Source: Thermohalobaculum sp965247385 (GTDB taxonomy: Bacteria; Pseudomonadota; Alphaproteobacteria; Rhodobacterales; Rhodobacteraceae). From it: a DNA stretch of 64,000 nucleotides. The stretch is from NCBI GenBank assembly GCA_965247385.1, contig CBDFHG010000007.1:992001-1056000 (forward strand), given 5' to 3'. Positions 29,601 to 39,334 of the stretch are shown here, one piece after another. Every line of letters begins with the position of its first letter. Position 1 is the stretch's first letter. The notes below the pieces were generated by a model that was not told the origin of the DNA, ran no database searches, and saw only the letters and a list, made by a program, of their open reading frames with translations. A program made the translations under genes and the position numbers.

Positions 29601-32600
29601 CACCTGGAAGAAGTATGCGGTGTCGTTGGTCAAGCCGGCCACGATGACCGGCGAGGTGGCCGCCGCTATCCACACGCCATATCCGCCAGTGCCTGCTTTT
29701 ACGCGATACTCATAGCCGGTGATGGCCGCGCCGCCGGTTGCGCCCGGTGCCGTCCATGCCAGCGTGACCGTGGTATCGCCAGCTTCCGCCGTCAAACCGG
29801 TCGGCGCGGACGGCAGGTCGCCGACGATGATGTTGAATTTGCGGGTCAAGGTGGAAGACGAGGAGTCGGAGGTAGCGGTACCGGTATAGGTCATCGGGTA
29901 GACCCCCGTCACGGTCGGCGCTCCCGTCAAGAGTCGGTGCATTGAATCGAAATCCAGCCCGGGCGGAAGGTCGGTCAGGGTGTATGACGGCAGGCGATCG
30001 CCGCTATGACCGGAAAGGGGGGGGAACTGCCCTAAGATCCCAACATCCACATTCACGCGCAATCGCAGAGTGCCAAACTTGAAGTATGTCCCCCCACCAA
30101 GGAAAAACGGTCCCTCCACTCGCAACTCGAATTGCAGCCTTGCCGTCCTGCCGGTGTCATCCGTTGCCGTGTAGGTATATGTCGTGCGCTTGCCCACGGT
30201 CGGTGTGCCGGACAGCGTGCGGCTGTCCGCATCAAAGATTAGTCCGTCCGGCAGGTCTGGCCTCAGAGTGTAGGTCAGTCCAGTGCCGCCGGTGGCTGCC
30301 GGCAGGACCAAGTCGGTGATCTCGGTGTCCACGGTATAGCTCTGGTCGTCCAGCGCGCTCAGCGCCAGGGGGGCGATCACGGTGACGGTGAAGGTCTGGC
30401 TGGTGCTGGCGTCATTGGTGTCGGTCACCGTGTAGGTCAGGGTGGTGATCGCCGCCGCGGTCGGCGTGCCGGACAGCGTGCGGCTGCCAGCGTCAAAGCG
30501 CAGACCCGCCGGCAGGGCGACGCCAGCCGGCCCGGTCAGGGTGTAGCGCAGGGTGCCGGTGCCGCCGCTGGCCGCCGACAGGACCAGGGGGGTGATCAGC
30601 GTGTCCGCGGTATAGCTCTGGTCGTCCGGCGCGGTCAGCGCCAGGGGGGCGGCGGTAACGATTGCGGTCGGTGCGCTGGTGGCTTCGTCGGTGTTGCCGC
30701 CAAAACCATCGGTGTAAGAGACAACCACGCGCAGGGTGTTGCCTTCATCAGCAGCCACCACCTCGTATGTATTTTGGTCACCACCGATGTCTATGGGCAC
30801 GTCGCCGCCGGACGGCAATCGTTGCCATTGATAGCCGGAGATGCTAATCGCGCCCACGCTATCCTCGTCGGTTACCGTGCCGGCGGTTAGCATTGCGCCA
30901 ACCTGCGCGTTGCCGGTGATGGTGTTGACGCTGCCGGCATCTTCCGCATCAGTAACCGTTATCGTTACCATCGTCGCGGCGCTGGTCTCGGACTCGCTGT
31001 CGGTGGCGGTTACGGTGATTTCATAGCTGTTGTCGGTGTTGGCATCCGCCGGTGCCTCAAAGTTTGGCGGTTCCCTGAAGGTCAAGACGCCCCTTGGGCT
31101 GTCAAGCATGAATTCAAGCATGAAGTGTCCCGCATCGGTTCCGCCGAGGGTGAAGCCGGTAATGGTTCTGGTGCCAGTCGCGATCGCAGTGAAGGTCGCC
31201 ACAGTGCCCGTGGCATTTTCGGCAAACTCTCTTACAACTGGTGGTGTAGCAAGAGTGGTTACATCAACCGCGTCAGAATCTGGACTTGTCCCGGCAGAAT
31301 TTGTTGCTGTAACGACATACTTGTACGATGTCTCAGGAGTCAGGCCAGTATCAGTGGCAGTCAATGCATTGCCTGAAAACACTACTACATCAGCACCGCC
31401 ATCAACAACTCTGGTCAGGGTATAACTTTCGGCATTATCCACTGCACCCCATGAGAGTGCTATGCTGGTATCAGTGATTGTTCCTGTAGAAAATTCAGGT
31501 GGTTCAAGCGTGGTCGCGGTCGGCGTGGCGGTGACTTCGTCTGACGCTTCGCCCTCGCCCACCGAGTTCACCGTGCGCACCTGGAAGAAGTATGCGGTGT
31601 CGTTGGTCAAGCCGGCCACGGTGTATTCGGTCGCGGTGGCGCTGTTTGGAATTGCCATCCAATCGACGACGGCGGCGGAGCCGGTGGTGTCATAGTCGCC
31701 CGTGGCGTCGCTTTGGCGATACTCATAGCCGGTGATGTCCGCGCCGCCGGTTGCGCCCGGTGCCGTCCATGCCAGCGTGACCGTGGCATCGCCCGGCCTC
31801 GCCGTCAAACCGCCCGGCGCGCCCGGCGGCGCGGCGGTAACGGTTGCGGTCGGTGCGCTGGTGGCTTCGTCGATGTTGCCGCCAAAACCATCGGTGTAAG
31901 AGACAACCACGCGCAGGGTGTCGCCTGCATCAGCAGCCACCACCTCGTATGTATTTTGACCACCACCGATGTTTATGGGCGCGCCACCGCCGGGCGGCAA
32001 TCGTTGCCATTGATAGCCGCTAATCGCGCCCACGCTATCCTCGTCGGTTACCGTGCCAGCGGTCAGGGTCATCCCGACCTGCGCGTTGCCGGTGATGATG
32101 CTGACGCTGCCGGCATCTTCCGCATCAGTAACCCTTATCGTTACCATCCTCGCGAGGTTGTCATCGAATATGCTGTCGTCGGTGGCGGTTATGCTGATTT
32201 CATAGCTATTGTCGGTGTTGTCATCCACCGGTGCCTCAAAGTTTGGCGGTTCCCTGAAGGTCACGACGCCCCTTGAAAGGTTTCTGCCAGGTATGAATTC
32301 AACCATGAAGTGTCCCGCATCGTCTCCGCCGAGGGTGAAGCCGGTAATGGTTCTGGTGCCAGTCGCGGTCGCAGTGAAGCGCGCCACAACGCCCGTGGTA
32401 TTTTCGTCAACCTCTAATAGAGATGGTGCAGGTCCAGGTCCAGGTGTAGCACGAGTGGTTGCATCAACCTCGTTAGAATTTGCACTTGTCCCGGCAGAAT
32501 TTGTTGCTGTAACGACATACTTGTACGGTGTCTCAGGAGTCAGGCCAGTATCAGTGGCAGTCAATTCACCGGTTGTTGCCACTACTACATCAGCACCGAC

Positions 32601-34646
32601 CTCAACAACTCTGGTCAGGGTATAACTTTCGGCATTTGTCACTGCACCCCATGAGAGTGCTATGCTGGTATCAGTGATTGTTCCTGCAGAAAAAAGTACA
32701 GGTGGTACAGGCGTGGTCGCGTCCACGGCCACGGCCACGGTGAAGGGCCGCATGACGGCGACGGGCGTGACCGCCGAGTCGGTGACCGTATAGGTCAGGG
32801 TGGTGGTCGCCTCCACGGTCGGCGTGCCGGACAGCGTGCGGCTGGCCGCATCGAAGACCAGGCCCGCCGGCAGGGTGCCGCCCCCCGGCCCGGTCAGGTC
32901 GTAGCTCAGGTCGCCGGTGCCGCCGGTCGCCGCCGGCAGGACCAGGGCGATGATCGCGGTGTTCACGGTATAGCCCCGGTCGACCGGCCGGGGCAGATCC
33001 AGGCCGCTGTTCACGGCGACGGTGAAGGTCTGGCTGATGCTGGTGCCATCATTGTCGTCGGTCACCGTGTAGGTCAGGATGGTGGTCGACTCCACGGTCG
33101 GCAAGCCGGACAGCGTGCGGCTTGCCGCATCGAAGGTCAGACCCGCTGGCGGGGCATCGCCCAACGAATCGGTCAGGGTGTAGCTCAGGTCGCCGGTGCC
33201 GCCGGTCGCTGCCGGCAGGACCAGGGGGGGGATCGGCCTGTTCGACTTATAGCTCTGGTCGGGCAGCGCGGTCAGCGCCAGGGGGGCGGCGTTCACGGTG
33301 ACGGTGAAGGTCCGAGAGACTGTGCCGTTCATAACCCTCCCGGCGTCGGTCACCGTGTAGGTCAGGGTGGTGGCGCCCGTCACCGCGGTCGGCGTGCCGG
33401 ACAGCGTGCGGGTGCGGGGGTCAAAGCTCAGGCCCGCCGGCAGGGCGGGCAGGGCGGCGTTGCCCCCGGGGCCGGTCAGAGTGTAGGTCAGGTCGCCCAT
33501 GCCGCCGGTCGCCACCGGCAGCTCCAGCTCGGTGATCATCGTGTCCACGATATAGCTCTGGTCGTCCGGCACGTTCAGCGCCAGGGCGTCGTTCACGGTG
33601 ACGGTGAAGGTCTGCGTGACGGCGACGGGCGTGTCCGCCGAGTCGGTGACCGTATAGGTCAGTTCGGTGATCGCCGCCGCGGTCGGCGTGCCGGACAGCG
33701 TGTGGCTGCCGACGTTAAAGGCCAGCCCGTCCGGCAGGGCGCCGTCGTCCCCCGGCCCGGTCAGGTCGTAGCTCAGTTCGCCGATGCCGCCGGTCGCTTC
33801 CGGCAGCTCCAGGGCGGTGATCTCCGTGTCCGTGGTATAGAACTGGGCGGGCGGCGCGGTCAGCGCCAGGGGGGCCGCGGTCACGGTGAGCTTGAATTCC
33901 TGAGAGAATCGTCTCCTATCATTCGGGAGCGTGGCGCCATCTGCGACATGGTAGGTGATGGTGGATTCCGCAACCGTGGTCGGCGTGCCGGACAGCGTGC
34001 GGGTGGCGGGGTTAAAGTTCAGTCCGTCCGGCAGCCCGGTCAGGGTGTAAAGGTGCAGAGGGGTAGTGCCGGTGCCGCCGGTGGCTTCCGGCAGGACCAG
34101 GGGGGTGATCATCATGTCCACGGTATAGTTCTGGTTGGCCACCCGCTCGACAAGCCCCAGCGCGTTGAACAGCGGGGGGTCGCATTCCGATAAGCCATTT
34201 GGGTCCCCCTCCCCCTCGCACACCGTGACAAAGACATTGCGTTGGTCGCGCTCACCGTCCGTGTCGAGCACCGCGTAAGTGAGTTCAAAGCCAGATCCTG
34301 ATTGACCCGCGCCCGCCAGCGCCGGTGTGGCCGAGAAGGTGCGGATGGTCGGATCAAAGCTAAACCCCAGTGTTTCCAGTGATAGTCGTGCTGGGGTCAG
34401 AGAGTAGGTCAGGTCGCCGGTACCGCCGGTGGCGATCGGCAAGACGATGTCCTCGGTGGCCACCCCCAACTCGAAATACAGGAAGATGGTGCGGCGGTCG
34501 TCGGGCTCCGCACCGATTCCCACTGGCCGCGGGAACACCGGGCGCGACTGCGCTTCGGCTGGCGACGCCAGCCCGAGCAGCAGGCCGATCACCATTAGCG
34601 GGCCCAGCAGGAGGGCGGCGAGGCGACGGCGAGGGGCCGCCGGCAT
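23655..34646 (-). CDS. Giant Ig/FnIII/cadherin-repeat autotransporter (surface adhesin)
   Basis: The protein has about 3663 residues from ATG 34646. This start was chosen because GGGAGG lies upstream and it begins a perfect signal peptide (MPAAPRRRLAALLLGPL, cleavage after AEA at 32); the frame stays open upstream to 34799 through a poly-C run. The passenger is a chain of beta-sandwich repeats: putative-Ig (He_PIG-like) units with LPATGGTG..Y.LTG and RTLSGTPT at about 170-640, fibronectin III units (DTSIALSWGAV and TVTLAWTAPGATGG), cadherin-like units (AENTPVATAV..DFETP), PKD-like units (VADAGPDQ) and again He_PIG units before the end. The C-terminus (about 3300-3663) is an autotransporter beta-barrel ending in Phe (LKGEVRF). 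It should be displayed on the outer membrane as an adhesin. Type V secretion is established for this layout; the ligand is unknown. Confidence 0.9.
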   Translation of the reverse strand: MPAAPRRRLAALLLGPLMVIGLLLGLASPAEAQSRPVFPRPVGIGAEPDDRRTIFLYFELGVATEDIVLPIATGGTGDLTYSLTPARLSLETLGFSFDPTIRTFSATPALAGAGQSGSGFELTYAVLDTDGERDQRNVFVTVCEGEGDPNGLSECDPPLFNALGLVERVANQNYTVDMMITPLVLPEATGGTGTTPLHLYTLTGLPDGLNFNPATRTLSGTPTTVAESTITYHVADGATLPNDRRRFSQEFKLTVTAAPLALTAPPAQFYTTDTEITALELPEATGGIGELSYDLTGPGDDGALPDGLAFNVGSHTLSGTPTAAAITELTYTVTDSADTPVAVTQTFTVTVNDALALNVPDDQSYIVDTMITELELPVATGGMGDLTYTLTGPGGNAALPALPAGLSFDPRTRTLSGTPTAVTGATTLTYTVTDAGRVMNGTVSRTFTVTVNAAPLALTALPDQSYKSNRPIPPLVLPAATGGTGDLSYTLTDSLGDAPPAGLTFDAASRTLSGLPTVESTTILTYTVTDDNDGTSISQTFTVAVNSGLDLPRPVDRGYTVNTAIIALVLPAATGGTGDLSYDLTGPGGGTLPAGLVFDAASRTLSGTPTVEATTTLTYTVTDSAVTPVAVMRPFTVAVAVDATTPVPPVLFSAGTITDTSIALSWGAVTNAESYTLTRVVEVGADVVVATTGELTATDTGLTPETPYKYVVTATNSAGTSANSNEVDATTRATPGPGPAPSLLEVDENTTGVVARFTATATGTRTITGFTLGGDDAGHFMVEFIPGRNLSRGVVTFREPPNFEAPVDDNTDNSYEISITATDDSIFDDNLARMVTIRVTDAEDAGSVSIITGNAQVGMTLTAGTVTDEDSVGAISGYQWQRLPPGGGAPINIGGGQNTYEVVAADAGDTLRVVVSYTDGFGGNIDEATSAPTATVTAAPPGAPGGLTARPGDATVTLAWTAPGATGGADITGYEYRQSDATGDYDTTGSAAVVDWMAIPNSATATEYTVAGLTNDTAYFFQVRTVNSVGEGEASDEVTATPTATTLEPPEFSTGTITDTSIALSWGAVDNAESYTLTRVVDGGADVVVFSGNALTATDTGLTPETSYKYVVTATNSAGTSPDSDAVDVTTLATPPVVREFAENATGTVATFTAIATGTRTITGFTLGGTDAGHFMLEFMLDSPRGVLTFREPPNFEAPADANTDNSYEITVTATDSESETSAATMVTITVTDAEDAGSVNTITGNAQVGAMLTAGTVTDEDSVGAISISGYQWQRLPSGGDVPIDIGGDQNTYEVVAADEGNTLRVVVSYTDGFGGNTDEATSAPTAIVTAAPLALTAPDDQSYTADTLITPLVLSAASGGTGTLRYTLTGPAGVALPAGLRFDAGSRTLSGTPTAAAITTLTYTVTDTNDASTSQTFTVTVIAPLALSALDDQSYTVDTEITDLVLPAATGGTGLTYTLRPDLPDGLIFDADSRTLSGTPTVGKRTTYTYTATDDTGRTARLQFELRVEGPFFLGGGTYFKFGTLRLRVNVDVGILGQFPPLSGHSGDRLPSYTLTDLPPGLDFDSMHRLLTGAPTVTGVYPMTYTGTATSDSSSSTLTRKFNIIVGDLPSAPTGLTAEAGDTTVTLAWTAPGATGGAAITGYEYRVKAGTGGYGVWIAAATSPVIVAGLTNDTAYFFQVRAVNSVGKGEASDEVTPPDTTLRVNAGANQAGVREGATVNLDGTITNPGTSPVILWTHTRTNGADVTPGEALAITDSDDIEDASFTAPYVTVNTTLTFELSVTPAVDGSTPVTETVDIIIPNVAQPRAITGVTVNDVSTPADFALGVSWGQGSDTDKDPTTGFDVEYKVTGAGDDTYTATNVVVTDETAAITGLTASTGYTVRVRAKAGSGTTEVAGAYVTNDQQRTVPGAPTNLAAVPGDTTVTLTWDAASTTGGSGADITDYVVTYDDGDGTETFDDGVRAGTGAVVTGLANGTTYTFTVTARNATGSGEVAATITATPMSAINTPPVADAGPDQRNVDTGARVTLDGSGSDDPDGDNNALSYAWTQTKGRDVTLSGADTAMPTFTAPALGDELIFSLTVTDAGTPQETSTDTVTITVLAPGTFRIALEADTGIDGDGITSNGKVNVMNPGAGWSYTSDGGTTSNTGTGTGFTLDEGVYDDDDVQVTQIGEGTEPVLLGAVTVDITRPTVETFGTIAAGVIGTAQMHPITFSEAVDFVSADITADGAMVNSVALDSGSDRAYTIHFTPTEAGFSLTLAIDSVADVAGNTGPATVASATGTATPTANTAPVIGTADAAVDYAENTPVATAVATYTAPDAEGDTVTWTLGGTDAADFSIDTNGALTFNTVRDFETPASVATSNIYSVTITATDDGDPNESDTLDVTVTVTNVDDEDGMVAIAITRDGTTVSGAPRVGDTLTASVTDADSGSAAVTGTTWQWQSKSSSAGIYTDISGATDAAYSPVAGDVDRTLQAVATYNDSTGSTIATSDPTATVTAAPPGAPTGLTARPGDATVTLAWTAPGATGGADITGYEYRQSDATGDYDTTGSAAVVDWMAIPNSATATEYTVAGLTNDTAYFFQVRAVNSVGEGEASGEATATPTAANTAPVIGTADAAVDYAENTPVATAVATYTAPDAEGDTVTWTLGGTDAGDFSIDTNGALTFNTVRDFETPDSVATSNIYSVTITATDDGDPNESDTLDVTVTVTNVDDEAGVVAIAITRDGTTVSGAPRVGDTLTASVTDADSGSAAVTGTTWQWQSSSAGSTTNISGATDAAYSPVADDVDRTLQAVATYNDSTGSTIATSAPTASVVAIAAPSVTAQALTTSNANTGYAKAGDTLTLTFTVSKALSATPTATIAGQTAPVTTNANEYTATYTVVAPDVADVQGAVTYDIGLLVSMDAGADFDPGEQPSAIVIDTIAPTVSSFDISGSLTAGRQATDDIEFSEPVTGVDVAGFSASTNATIDSVTGSVDATTYTIAYTPVMAGKVTLSFAADGATDTAGNTGPATATEASDPRPPAPLVLTAPDDQNYTVDTEIAALTLPAATGGSGALSYTLTGPAGADLPTGLTFDAASRRLTGTPTALATTTLTYTVTDANATASQTFTVTVAAAPLALTAPDDQSYTVDTAITALTLPAATGGTGDLTYTLTGTLPAGLGFDPDTRKLTGTPTAVTSATTLTYTVTDSAATPVVAMADFTVTVALPRFADLNRTILPEVARAIAGHTVGAIARRVTQARADGGTDSAGSFNLGGQTTVAGVAGALASHGQAMADGTLSLKDLLGGGDFVLPLNARAAAGAPGLSSLAFWGAGDYSNLDGSGGAVDWDGDLFSAHLGADARLRDDLLVGLAVSWSRVDLDYSDPDRSGDYELDLTSFHPYVGWSALSGKLDLWATVGYGWGDLEIANEAQQASSDVEMRTVAVGGLGRLLKVGATTLRLKGDALLTEMEVEGSDEMAALTVDARRVRMILEGSRTHTLADGAQLEPSLEVGVRHDGGDGETGFGAELGGGVRYSNPVMGLTLEGRARTLVGRDSYGEWGVNGLIRLERGNGRGLSFNLSPGYGKTGSGTQRLWQQGLHDKIDGERDYGARMDLRLGYGLPAFGGRGLLTPYSEVTFGDSARNYRLGMEWELGALFELNLTGERHESSDGAADHAIMLKGEVRF
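26223..27790 (-). repeat. Recent internal duplication inside the giant gene
   Basis: About 600 bp coding for a cadherin-like unit plus its partner Ig-like unit occur twice, 948 bp apart (26223-26830 and 27171-27785), with only a few differences. A fibronectin III unit between them (about 26860-27150) recurs almost unchanged at about 31545-31840. High nucleotide identity, not only protein similarity, shows recent unequal exchange or slippage. Confidence 0.85.
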
Positions 34647-34706
34647 CACGCTATGCCTCCCGCCCGGCGGGCCTGGCTGGGGCTGGAGTGAAGCCCGGTT
34701 AAATCT

Positions 34707-34739
<33 letters not shown>

Positions 34740-34902
34740 AAACTGCGCCGCACCGGGACGCTGCGCTAAACTTGTGGCTCCGCGCTGAACGCAGGTCATT
34801 CTTGTTCATGAAAACGCCCCCTGGGCCGCTGGACAAGTGGGTCCATTGCAAGTGTCTCGAAGCTGATAACCCGGTTCGGAACCTGTATGCAACCAGCAAT
34901 TC

Positions 34903-36760
34903 CCCTGATTCTGGATCAAAAAAGTTGAAATTCCCCGTTGGCTTTGAATCCAGAGGGATTCATGATGGATTTTGCGATTAACTCCATCACCAACGGGGTG
35001 AAAATATCAGGGCACAGGGCGTTCTTCCTTTCGAGTACGAAAGCGAACCGGGCAGCAGCGATCTGACGGGTTTTGCCGGGGTTGGTGTTTACCTTGATTT
35101 GATTGAGGCATCGGGACTGGCGGCTGCGGTGCGGCGCGAGGTGCGGGTGGCGGGGCGGCAGGGCTGGCTGGATGTGCAGATGATCATCGCGGTGATCGCA
35201 CTCAATCTGTGCGGGGGTGATCGGGTCGAGGACCTGGAACGCCTGGAGGCGGACGCCGGCTTTGCCGCGACCATGGATGCGGTTGAGCGGCGGCTGTTGG
35301 TGCGCCGGGAACGTCGGCAACTGAAGAGCCGGTTCCGGCGCGGCCGCGGGGCGCAGCGTGCCTTCGCCGTCGGCTCTGTCGGGCTGGTTGGAACGCTTCC
35401 ACGACGCAGGCCAGGAAGATCTGCGGGAGGTCGGGCGTGCCTTCATCCCGCGCCCGTCGGCGGGTCTGCCTGGTCTGCGGCGTGTCAATCAGGCGCTGGC
35501 AGGCGCTGGTGTCATTTCTGCAGCACCATCGCAGGCAGGGCTCGGCGACGCTGGACATGGACGCGACGCTGGTGCAGAGCCACAAGCGCCAGGCGGAATA
35601 CTGCTACAAGAAGTTCAAGGCCTGTCAGCCGTTGAACACCTGGTGGGCGGAACAGCAGGTGATCGTGCATTCCGGGTTCCAGGGCGGCAATGTGCCGGCC
35701 GGCTATCGGCAGTTGCAGGTGTTGCAGGCCTCGCTGGCGGCGCTGCCTGGGGGCGTGGACAAGGTCTGTCTGCGCTCGGACACGGCGGGTTATCAGAAGG
35801 ATCTGCTGCTCTGTTGTGGCGCGGGCCGGGACAAGGTTTTCGGGGTGATCAAGTTCGCCGTCGGCGCCAACGTGACGGCGGCGTTCCGGCGTGCCGCCCT
35901 GGCCGTGCCGGAGGCCGAGTGGCGGCCGCTGGATCGTGTTTTTGACGGGCAACGTCAGGAGACCGGCCAGGAGTGGGCGGAGGTCTGCCATGTACCGAGT
36001 TGGGCGGGCGAGAGCAAGACGCGGGCGGATTACCGCTTCCTGGCGATCCGGGAGCCGCTGGAACAGTTGGAGCTTGGCGATGGGGATCAGTTGCCGTTCC
36101 CGACCGCGGAGTTTGCCTCGAAGGGGCGCAGCAAGCTGTTCGCCCTGGTCACCAACCGTGATCTGCCGGGCGATGAGGTGATCTGGTGGTCCCGGGAGCG
36201 CTGTGGCAAGAGCGAGGAAGTCCACGCGGTGATGAAGCACGACCTGGCTGGCGGCACCCTGCCCTCGGGTCTGTTCGGAGCCAATGCGGCCTGGTGGGCG
36301 ATCATGGTGCTGGCGCATGATTTGAACGCGGTGATGAAGCAACCGGTTCCGGGACCGGCCTGGGTGGCACGGCGGATGAAGGCCTTGCGCCTGGCTCTGA
36401 TCGCCCTGCCTGGCCGGGTGATCCGTCATGCGCGGCGGCTGATCATCCGTTTGGCGAGCGAAGCGGGGCTCGATCCGGTGCTGGGCGCCATGCGGAAGAT
36501 CCTGGCCCTGGCGCGCGGCCCGACCTGACGGCTCCGGCCTGCCACGATATCCTTGCTGAAGTGCGATGCCGGCTCCCGGCCATGGCTTCGCCTGGCCAAC
36601 GGACAGGCGCGGGACCCGCAAGACGCGTGGCCGCCTTGAGACTATCTCCTCAAGCGCGAAATCCGCCGGAGTGGTGCCCGGGCGCGGGGCGAAAACCCCA
36701 CAACGGCACCCATCGCCGCCCCTGCCGAGGCGCGTCAGGGATTTAGTTCGGGAATCCTGG
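34903..36760 (+). mobile_element. IS1380-family element, type a, copy 3
   Basis: The 1858-bp element runs from CCCTGATTCTGG to GGGAATCCTGG. Its flanks do not match (ATTC left, ATAT right). Directly after ATAT the next copy starts, so copies 3 and 4 form a tandem with one 4-bp spacer. The left end shares the start-codon-loss variant with fragment a6. Confidence 0.88.
35023..36528 (+). pseudogene. IS1380-a transposase, copy 3, inactive
   Basis: The start codon is lost (ATATCAGGGCACAGGG). An extra G near 35350 and a 10-bp tandem duplication (AGGCGCTGGC at about 35500) shift the frame. The C-terminal part from LVSFLQHHRR to LARGPT is open and carries the catalytic motifs. Copy 4 has the same 10-bp duplication, so the two share a recent ancestor. 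Confidence 0.85.
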
Positions 36761-37890
36761 ATATCCCTGATTCTGGATCAAAAAAGTTGAAATTCCCCGT
36801 TGTCTTTGAATCTAAAGGGATTTATGATGGTTTTTGCGATTAACTCCATCACCAACGGGGTGAAAATAACATGGCACAGGGCGTTCTTCCTTTCGAGTAC
36901 GAAAGCGAACCGGGCAGCAGCGATCTGACGGGTTTTGCCGGGATTGGTGTTTACCTTGATTTGATTGAGGCATCGGGACTGGCGGCTGCGGTGCGGCGCG
37001 AGGTGCGGGTGGCGGGGCGGCAGGGCTGGCTGGATGTGCAGATGATCATCGCGGTGATCGCCCTCAATCTGTGCGGGGGTGATCGGGTCGAGGACCTGGA
37101 ACGCCTGGAGGCGGACGCCGGCTTTGCCGCGACCATGGATGCGGTTGAGCGGCGGCTGTTGGTGCGCCGGGAACGTCGGCAACTGAAGAGCCGGTTCCGG
37201 CGCGGCCGCGGGCGCAGCGTGCCTTCGCCGTCGGCTCTGTCGGGCTGGTTGGAACGCTTCCACGACGCAGGCCAAGGAAGAGCTGCGGGAGGTCGGGCGT
37301 GCCTTCATCCCGCGCCCGTCGGCGGGTCTGCCTGGTCTGCGGCGTGTCGATCAGGCGCTGGCAGGCGCTGGTGTCATTTCTGCAGCGCCATCGCAGGCCG
37401 GGCTCGGCGACGCTGGACATGGACGCGACGCTGGTGCAGAGCCACAAGCGCCAGGCGGAATACTGCTACAAGAAGTTCAAGGCCTGTCAGCCGTTGAACA
37501 CCTGGTGGGCGGAACAGCAGGTGATCGTGCATTCCGGGTTCCGCGACGGCAATGTGCCGGCCGGCTATCGGCAGTTGCGGGTGTTGCATGCCTCGCTGGC
37601 GGCGCTGCCTGGGGGCGTGGACAAGGTCTGTCTGCGCTCGGACACGGCGGGTTATCAGAAGGATCTGCTGCTCTGTTGTGGCGAGGGCCGGGACAAGGTT
37701 TTCGGGGTGATCGAGTTTGCCGTCGGTGCCAACGTGACGGCGGAATTCCGGCGTGCCGCCCTGGCCGTGCCGGAGGCCGAGTGGCGGCCGCTGGATCGTG
37801 TTTTCGACGGGCAACGTCAGGCGACCGGCCAAGAGTGGGCGGAGGTCTGCCATGTACCGAGTTGGGCGGGCGAGAGCAAGACGCGGGCGG

Positions 37891-39334
37891 CAGCAATTCT
37901 CATTATGGCGTTACAAAGGGGATTCCCAAGGCGGCAAATATGTGAATGATACCATATATGGTTATCGATTCTCTCATGGACACTCTGCGTAGCCGTTGCG
38001 CGATGTTCCCCGACATGCGCACGGGGAGCAATTTGAGCTACACTATGGCCGATATCGGCATGGCTGCATTTTCGGTATTTTTTATGCAGAGCCCGTCCTT
38101 TTTGTCGCATCAGCGGGCGTTGGAAAAGCGTCGGGCGCGGTCGAACTGCGAGACGCTGTTCGCCATTGAGAAGATCCCTACCGACAATCATGTTCGCACA
38201 ATGCTTGATCCGGTGGAACCCGATGGGCTGTTCGCGTTGTTCGGGCAAGCCCTTGGCTTGCTTGCGGACAGAGGCGGTCTGAAGGATTTTCAGAAGCTCG
38301 GCGGACGGCTTCTGATTGCCCTTGACGGCACCGAGTATTTCACCTCGCAAAAGCTTCATTGCCCGAATTGCTCGCAGCGCAAACGCCATAACGGCGTCAT
38401 GGAATATTACCACTCCATGCTCTCGGCGGCGGTGGTGGCACCTGGCCATAATTGTGCCATGGTGCTTGAGCCGGAGTTCATCGCACCGCAGGACGGACAT
38501 GACAAACAGGACTGCGAAAATGCCGCCACGAAGCGCTGGCTTTGCCGCTTCGGGCCGCAATACGCGCATCTCGGGCCGGTCTATCTGGGCGATGATCTAT
38601 ATTCCCGTCAGCCGATTTGCGAGTCGGTTCAACGGGTTGGCGGCAATTTCATCTTCACCGCCAAACCCTCATCGCACCGCTGTCTCTACGAATGGCTCCA
38701 TGGCGTCGAATTGCCGAGCCTTGAGAAAAAGCTGAAAAAGGGCCGCAGCGTCGTTACTCATCGCTACCGCTGGATGGAAGATGTTCCCCTCCGTGACGGG
38801 AAAGACGCATTGCATGTCAATTGGCTTCAGATCGAGATCATCAACAAAGCCGGCAAGGTGACCTACACCAACAGCTTCGTCACCGATCTGCCGGTCAACG
38901 AAGAAACCGTCGTCGAGTTGGCCACCTGTGGCCGGGCGCGCTGGAAGATCGAGAACGAAACTTTCAATACCCTGAAGACCAGGGGTTACCATCTGGAGCA
39001 CAATTTCGGCCATGGCAAGGAACACCTGGCCAACCTTCTCATAACCATGAACCTGCTCGCCTTCGCGTTCCACACGGTCTGTGACCTGGTGAGCAAGCGC
39101 TGGCATGAGGCACGTGAAGCGTTCGGCGCGCGACGGCAGTTCTTCCAGGACCTGCGGAGCATCACCAGATATCACCTGTTCACCGACTGGGGCGCGCTCA
39201 TCCGCACGATGATAACCGGCGAACCGCCGCCGGAACCAAAACTGCGCTAAAGCATCCGCACAAGCCTCAGCACAACACAAAAATGAGAAGACAAAACATC
39301 ATCGCAGAAAATCAAGCCATAATGAGAATTGCTG
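37891..39334 (+). mobile_element. ISNCY-like element inserted in IS1380-a4
   Basis: Perfect 19-20 bp inverted ends (CAGCAATTCTCATTATGGC) border a 1444-bp element. A 9-bp duplication CGCGGGCGG lies at 37882-37890 and 39335-39343. It carries one transposase gene. The family name is from recollection of similar proteins and is the least certain part. Confidence 0.8.
37946..39250 (+). CDS. DDE transposase of the ISNCY-like element
   Basis: The 434-residue protein has a DDE_Tnp_1-type core: Asp in LLIALDGTEYFTSQK followed by a C-x2-C motif (HCPNCSQR), Asp in VYLGDDLYSRQP and Glu in RARWKIENETFNTLK, with a GYHLEHNFGHGKEHLANLL tail typical of this group. It is full length and intact. A basic C-terminal end (PPPEPKLR) follows. 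Family naming varies between databases; I am sure of transposase, less of the family. Confidence 0.85.
   Translation: MIPYMVIDSLMDTLRSRCAMFPDMRTGSNLSYTMADIGMAAFSVFFMQSPSFLSHQRALEKRRARSNCETLFAIEKIPTDNHVRTMLDPVEPDGLFALFGQALGLLADRGGLKDFQKLGGRLLIALDGTEYFTSQKLHCPNCSQRKRHNGVMEYYHSMLSAAVVAPGHNCAMVLEPEFIAPQDGHDKQDCENAATKRWLCRFGPQYAHLGPVYLGDDLYSRQPICESVQRVGGNFIFTAKPSSHRCLYEWLHGVELPSLEKKLKKGRSVVTHRYRWMEDVPLRDGKDALHVNWLQIEIINKAGKVTYTNSFVTDLPVNEETVVELATCGRARWKIENETFNTLKTRGYHLEHNFGHGKEHLANLLITMNLLAFAFHTVCDLVSKRWHEAREAFGARRQFFQDLRSITRYHLFTDWGALIRTMITGEPPPEPKLR

Noticed and set aside
23655..34646. Possible CRISPR array because of many regularly spaced similar segments
   Set aside because: The repeats are about 300 bp units of coding sequence with protein-level conservation, not 25-40 bp repeats with unique spacers. 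No cas genes are present.
36761..36764. Interpretation of IS1380 copies a3 and a4 as a single long element
   Set aside because: Both have complete left and right ends, separated by the ATAT spacer, so they are two tandem copies.
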